From: Schaalia sp. JY-X169
GTDB taxonomy: Bacteria; Actinomycetota; Actinomycetes; Actinomycetales; Actinomycetaceae
Direction: 5' to 3'
NCBI RefSeq assembly: GCF_014069575.1
Contig: NZ_CP059675.1
Coordinates: 1,364,001-1,428,000 of the forward strand
DNA: 64,000 nt
Position 1 is the stretch's first letter; each line of letters opens with the position of its first letter. This document shows, piece after piece, positions 60,819 to 64,000 of the stretch. The notes beneath the pieces were generated by a model. That model was not told the DNA's origin. It ran no database searches and saw only the letters and a program-made list of their open reading frames with translations. Made by a program: the position numbers and the translations under genes.

Positions 60819-61898
60819 GTGATAAGCAGCCAAACCAAAACGCCCAGAGCTTGGTTGGTTCGCGGCTCAAAGGATGTGCGTTTCAAACAGTGGATGCTCG
60901 ATGAGGGCTACACCGGGATCGACTTCCGCGAGGTCGGCGATCTTAGGGAAGCGGCTGATCTAGCGGCCATGCGCACCGTGGTTGCGCGCCAGTATCCGGG
61001 CGAGAAGAGTGGCGCTCTTGGTAACTATGCGGCTCAGTTGAACGCATTTGCAAACAAGATCAAGGCCGGCGATACGGTGGTGCTTCCCATGACTTCAGAG
61101 GGTTTGCTCGCACTTGGCACCGTGACTGGCGACTACGAGTATCTGCCAGACTCTGACGGTCTCAAGCACGTGAGGAAAATAGAGTGGGTCCGCACTGATG
61201 TCAGTCGCAGCTCAGTTAACCAAGATCTTCTTTACTCGCTCGGCGCATTCAGCACCGTCTGTGAAATAAAACGGAACGACGCGGAATACAGGCTCCGGCA
61301 GCTTCGTGCCGGCGCGGAGTCAGACCCGGGTGCTCGCGCCGAAGTGCAGCTTGTCCTGCCTCCAACGGACACCGAGGTCGTTGACTCCGACGAAGCGATT
61401 GCATCTGACGGTCAGGACATCATCCGCTACTCCCGCGATCGCATCCTCGCCCGCATCCGTGAGCAATACTCCGGACATGAACTCCAAGACCTAGTCGCAG
61501 CTATCCTTCGCGCAGAAGGAATGACGTGCAAAGTGCCCCCTAAGGGATCCGATGGTGGCATCGACATCGTTGCCGGGTCGGGAGTCTTGGGTATTTCCGC
61601 GCCGACAATCATCGTGCAGGTGAAATCACAGAGCGGCCGCGTTGGCTCAGAAGTTCTAGACCAACTTGGCGGTGTTGTCGGCCAGCACCAAGCCGATCAC
61701 GGTCTGCTAGTCGCAATGGGCGGACTGACAAGCCCCGCCAGGGCCAAGGTCAGGGCACAGCAACTCAAGGTAGCCGTGTGGGACGCTGAAGAAGTACTCA
61801 ACCGCCTCCTGGAGCATTACGATCAGATGCCCGACGACGTGAAACGCACCATTCCCCTTCGCAAGGCTTGGCTCATCGATGAGAGTGAGACCGTCTAG
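60819..61898 (+). CDS. Mrr-type endonuclease with a PUA/EVE-like N-terminal domain
   Basis: A 359-residue predicted modification-dependent nuclease. Residues 1-165 (RAWLVRGSKDVRFKQWMLDEGYTGIDFREVGD to KHVRKIEWVR) have the look of a PUA/EVE-like module of the type that recognises modified bases. Residues about 215-320 are an Mrr catalytic domain with HELQDLVAAILRAEGMTC, Asp in KGSDGGIDIVAGSG near residue 248 and IVQVKSQSG near residue 265. The GTG start has AAGGAGA in front. It faces hsdM across a shared promoter region. It could restrict foreign methylated DNA and must tolerate the host type I methylation. Confidence 0.85.
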   Translation: MISSQTKTPRAWLVRGSKDVRFKQWMLDEGYTGIDFREVGDLREAADLAAMRTVVARQYPGEKSGALGNYAAQLNAFANKIKAGDTVVLPMTSEGLLALGTVTGDYEYLPDSDGLKHVRKIEWVRTDVSRSSVNQDLLYSLGAFSTVCEIKRNDAEYRLRQLRAGAESDPGARAEVQLVLPPTDTEVVDSDEAIASDGQDIIRYSRDRILARIREQYSGHELQDLVAAILRAEGMTCKVPPKGSDGGIDIVAGSGVLGISAPTIIVQVKSQSGRVGSEVLDQLGGVVGQHQADHGLLVAMGGLTSPARAKVRAQQLKVAVWDAEEVLNRLLEHYDQMPDDVKRTIPLRKAWLIDESETV

Positions 61899-62197
61899 CC
61901 CGCTGCAGCGATCTAGCCGATGCAACGAACGAACGGCTCGCCCTCGACTGGAGGCTACGCTGTTGTGGCAGATTCCTGTGAGACAGAAAGGAACGGTCGC
62001 CAAACCAACTGCCATATTCAAACCCGGCCCGTGCTCACCGTCTGCGAAGAAAAACGAGGACCGGCCCTGGACTCCCACCGAAGCGGGCAGCGGAACCGGT
62101 CTTGTTACCTCTAAAACCAGCACCTACACGATTGAAAACGTACACCGGCTGCGACTCCGCACGGCAGACAATTACCAATTCTTGGTATGCTTGGGTC
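61899..62197. other. 299-bp intergenic region before the ParD-like gene
   Basis: No convincing gene on either strand. The right end holds the leaderless promoter and operator of the ParDE-like module (62173-62191). Confidence 0.6.
62173..62191. promoter_or_regulatory. Operator and -10 box of the ParDE-like module
   Basis: TACCAA-TTC-TTGGTA (62173-62187) is a perfect inverted repeat overlapping TATGCT (62186-62191), which lies 6 bases before the ATG. Operator and leaderless promoter therefore coincide, fitting autorepression. Confidence 0.7.
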
Positions 62198-62431
62198 ATG
62201 GCTCAGAACACCTCAATCAGCTTGGATGATCACTTCTCGGGCTTCCTCTCCAGGGAAGTGTCCTCGGGGCGCTATCGGTCTGCCAGTGAGGTAGTCCGTG
62301 CAGGCCTGCGGCTACTGGAAGATCAGGAGACTCAGATGGCTGCCCTCCGCGCGGCCCTGGTGACCGGCGAAGAGAGCGGGGCGCCAGAGGTTTTTGACTT
62401 TGAGGCCTTCATCGCGGCAAAGAAGTCGTGA
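62198..62431 (+). CDS. ParD-like antitoxin
   Basis: A 77-residue protein. Residues 1-50 form a ribbon-helix-helix fold (NTSISLDDHFSGFLSREVSSGRYRSASEVVRAGLRLLED), the pattern of ParD antitoxins; the C-terminal acidic part would wrap the toxin. The ATG at 62198 is supported by the promoter 6 bases upstream and the family N-terminus; an upstream frame to 62102 is not. Its TGA overlaps the toxin GTG. Confidence 0.93.
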   Translation: MAQNTSISLDDHFSGFLSREVSSGRYRSASEVVRAGLRLLEDQETQMAALRAALVTGEESGAPEVFDFEAFIAAKKS

Positions 62432-62718
62432 GCCGGTATCGTCTCACTCCGGCCGCGCAACGGGACCTTTCGTCGATTTGGGACTTCACGCAGGGACGCT
62501 GGGATGCGCGTCAAGCCGAGACCTACGTTACTGAGATAAGAGCGGCACTCGAGCGCATCGCTGACAACCCAGGCCGTGGTCGCACCTGCGATGAGATCCG
62601 CGTTGGCTACCGCAGATACTCCATTGGGAGCCACCTCATTTTCTATGTTAAGAGGCCCGATGGAGTGGATGTCATCCGGATCCTGCATCAGAGAATGGAC
62701 CCAACACGACATCTTTGA
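62428..62718 (+). CDS. RelE/ParE-type toxin
   Basis: A 96-residue toxin with the ParE pattern YRLTPAAQRDLSSIWDFTQGRWDARQAETYVTEI and the C-terminal YRRYSIGSHLIFYVKRPDGVDVIRILHQRMD. ParE relatives poison DNA gyrase; the chain is typical in length. GTG start overlapping the antitoxin stop. The module closes the right side of the restriction island and may stabilise it. Confidence 0.93.
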   Translation: MSRYRLTPAAQRDLSSIWDFTQGRWDARQAETYVTEIRAALERIADNPGRGRTCDEIRVGYRRYSIGSHLIFYVKRPDGVDVIRILHQRMDPTRHL

Positions 62719-62753
62719 GGCGGGCCCCGAGCGTGGGCTCCATCGGACCACCG

Positions 62754-63155
62754 CTAGTTGCCCGGGTCTGTAGATGCAGCCTTCCGCTTCTCGTTCAGTT
62801 CCTTGGCCTTCGCGGTTGCGGCCTTGAGCCCCTTGATGCTCACGTCCCGCACTTTGGCTGGGGTCTTGAACTCGGTTGCCAGGATGGAGAGGCCACCTAT
62901 CGCCACAAGTGCACCGGGGCCCGGCAGCGGCATCATAACCACGCCCAAGGCCGTTGCTCCGCCACCGACAACCCCAACCGTGGTGCGGTAAGCGCGGTCC
63001 GCCTTCGGATTATTGGCGATCGCCTGTCGCGTGAGGCGCCCAACCTGTCGGAAGTACCCTTCCTCTGTTGGCGGACTCTCACCCTGCATGTTTGTGGCGT
63101 ACTGCTGTGTAGGGCGGGCTTCTGACGCCCTGGGATTCTCTGTGTTCTGCGCCAT
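62754..63155 (-). CDS. PGPGW-motif membrane protein (TIGR02611-like)
   Basis: A 133-residue protein with a hydrophilic N-terminal half and one or two closely spaced hydrophobic segments (TVGVVGGGATALGVVMMPLPGPGALVAIGGLSILATEF, residues about 60-95). The central PLPGPGALVAIGG is the PGPGW-family motif with Ala/Leu in place of Trp. A Lys/Ala-rich tail follows. Members are actinobacterial membrane proteins of unknown role. TAGGAT 6 bases before the ATG and no ribosome site suggest a leaderless message. Confidence 0.82.
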   Translation of the reverse strand: MAQNTENPRASEARPTQQYATNMQGESPPTEEGYFRQVGRLTRQAIANNPKADRAYRTTVGVVGGGATALGVVMMPLPGPGALVAIGGLSILATEFKTPAKVRDVSIKGLKAATAKAKELNEKRKAASTDPGN

Positions 63156-63161
63156 ATCATG

Positions 63162-63167
63162 ATCCTA
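63162..63167 (-). promoter_or_regulatory. -10 box of a probable leaderless promoter (PGPGW gene)
   Basis: Minus-strand TAGGAT, then CATGAT, then the ATG at 63155. It fits the TANNNT-N6-ATG layout seen at four other genes in the window. Confidence 0.5.
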
Positions 63168-63230
63168 CGGAACAACCACCAGCACGTACACCCACGGAAC
63201 GGACTTCCGCTACCAGAGTGGAGCGACCCC

Positions 63231-63791
63231 ATGAGACAACTTCGGTACGCGATCAACGTGACCCTGGATGGCTGTTGCCATCATGAGGCAGGACTTCCCC
63301 CAGATGAGGAATCGATGCTGTTCTGGACTTCTCAGATGGATGGAGCAGATGCACTCCTGTTCGGTCGGATTACCTACCAAATGATGGAGGATGCGTGGCG
63401 AAAACCCGAGGGCGGAGCGTGGCCAACGTGGATGGAAGAGTGGGAGATCCCGTTCGCAGAGGCCATCCACAAGACGGAGAAGCACGTCGTCTCGAGCACC
63501 TTCAACACAGTCGACTGGAATGCCGAACTAATCCGGGACGACCTCGAACACGCTGTCCGGACCCTCAAGGAGCAGCCAGGCGGCTACCTACTGACGGGTG
63601 GCGTGACGCTTCCGTTGGCACTGGCCGACCTGGGGCTCATCGATGAGTATGTCTTCATCGTCCAACCCATCCTCGCGGGCCGTGGCCCAACTTTGCTATC
63701 GGGATTGCAGGCACTGATCAACCTTGAGCAAGTAGGCCGCCGCGAGTTTGCCTCAGGGGCAGTCGCCCTCCAGTTCCGTCCTCGTCGCTAA
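63231..63791 (+). CDS. RibD C-terminal/DHFR-like reductase
   Basis: A 186-residue protein of the RibD_C dihydrofolate-reductase-like family. The start RQLRYAINVTLDG and the LLFGRITYQMM motif near residue 45, and the GGYLLTGGVTLPLALADLGLIDEY segment with the NADPH-binding Gly pair near residue 125, are typical. Its free-standing form lacks the RibD deaminase domain; members usually have no known substrate. The ATG at 63231 begins the conserved fold. It is 75 bases from the divergent PGPGW gene, and its stop overlaps the convergent MFS gene. Confidence 0.85.
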   Translation: MRQLRYAINVTLDGCCHHEAGLPPDEESMLFWTSQMDGADALLFGRITYQMMEDAWRKPEGGAWPTWMEEWEIPFAEAIHKTEKHVVSSTFNTVDWNAELIRDDLEHAVRTLKEQPGGYLLTGGVTLPLALADLGLIDEYVFIVQPILAGRGPTLLSGLQALINLEQVGRREFASGAVALQFRPRR

Positions 63792-64000
63792 CCCGCTTCC
63801 CGCGGCGCCCAGATCCACGCCAAGACCGCGGCAACAGCAAGGAAACCGCATGCGAGGACGACAACGGCTCCCCATCCTCCCGCGTCCCAGGCCGTCGCGA
63901 AGATGACTGCCCCCACTGACGCACCCACGTAGTAGGCCAGGTTGTACCGAGCAGCGCCAGCCGAAGGTTGCGCCGACAAGCGGGCAGCCGTCGGGTTCGC
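63788..64000 (-). CDS. MFS transporter, C-terminal end (partial)
   Basis: The minus-strand frame is open from the window edge to a TAG at 63788-63790. It encodes 70 residues with a polar loop and two membrane helices (YNLAYYVGASVGAVIFATAW and WGAVVVLACGFLAVAAVLAWIW), the usual end of a 12-helix MFS permease. A TTG at 63979 is probably internal, not a start. The substrate is unknown because the rest of the gene lies outside the window. Confidence 0.7.
   Translation of the reverse strand, partial: ANPTAARLSAQPSAGAARYNLAYYVGASVGAVIFATAWDAGGWGAVVVLACGFLAVAAVLAWIWAPREAG

Noticed and set aside
61879-62229. A 116-codon plus-strand frame before parD
   Set aside because: It overlaps the nuclease gene end and the parD promoter, has no ribosome site, and its composition is not gene-like.

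Overview
The window is about 60% GC and densely coded, with short overlaps between genes and many GTG/TTG starts. Two iron-regulator (DtxR/IdeR-type) boxes, an actinobacterial LexA box and several apparently leaderless promoters (a TANNNT box 6-7 bases before the ATG) point to an actinobacterium. A member of the Actinomycetaceae or a related group that can respire nitrate is my guess; the genus cannot be fixed from this sequence.

Layout. 0-3.1 kb: end of an unknown gene, an aldo/keto reductase, aminopeptidase C and a DUF5701-like protein. 3.1-7.7 kb: iron-box-controlled siderophore uptake (DUF2218 protein, binding lipoprotein, two permeases, ATPase). 7.6-14.6 kb: a TetR regulator facing a translationally coupled PAP2 phosphatase - GH3 - membrane-anchored, domain-permuted GH3 operon. 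14.6-19.2 kb: two inverted copies of a 76-bp palindromic element around an AbiEi/DUF559-like gene, GC-rich minisatellites, then metY-metX. 19.7-40.2 kb: a nearly self-contained nitrate-respiration island. It holds Moco synthesis (moaA, moaD, mobA, a MoeB-like E1, moeA, moaC, a Mog paralogue, a MogA-MoaE fusion), two narK transporters, molybdate uptake modABC, an HTH-TOBE regulator, and narGHJI behind a promoter with a perfect 23-bp palindrome. A potassium channel sits inside the Moco operon. 40.4-47.1 kb: a BadF-type kinase, a DASS anion transporter with an unusual histidine kinase and a receiver-only regulator, an SDR epimerase and a TM2 protein. 47.3-53.0 kb: a DUF222/HNH endonuclease gene behind a LexA box, a truncated GH20 fused to a GH3 remnant, and the threonine-to-glycine pair tdh-kbl. 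53.1-62.7 kb: a defence/addiction island with VapBC-like and ParDE-like modules around a type I restriction system (hsdM-mrr-hsdS-hsdR) and a divergent second Mrr-type endonuclease. 62.7-64 kb: a PGPGW membrane protein, a RibD-C protein and the end of an MFS transporter.

How it fits together. The central island supplies what nitrate respiration needs: molybdate import, cofactor assembly, nitrate/nitrite exchange and the membrane enzyme. The siderophore locus probably supplies iron under limitation. The most unusual features are the 76-bp element pair, the in-frame minisatellites in several genes, the GH20/GH3 chimera, the Mrr nuclease embedded in the type I operon, and the set of leaderless genes whose operators overlap the start codon.
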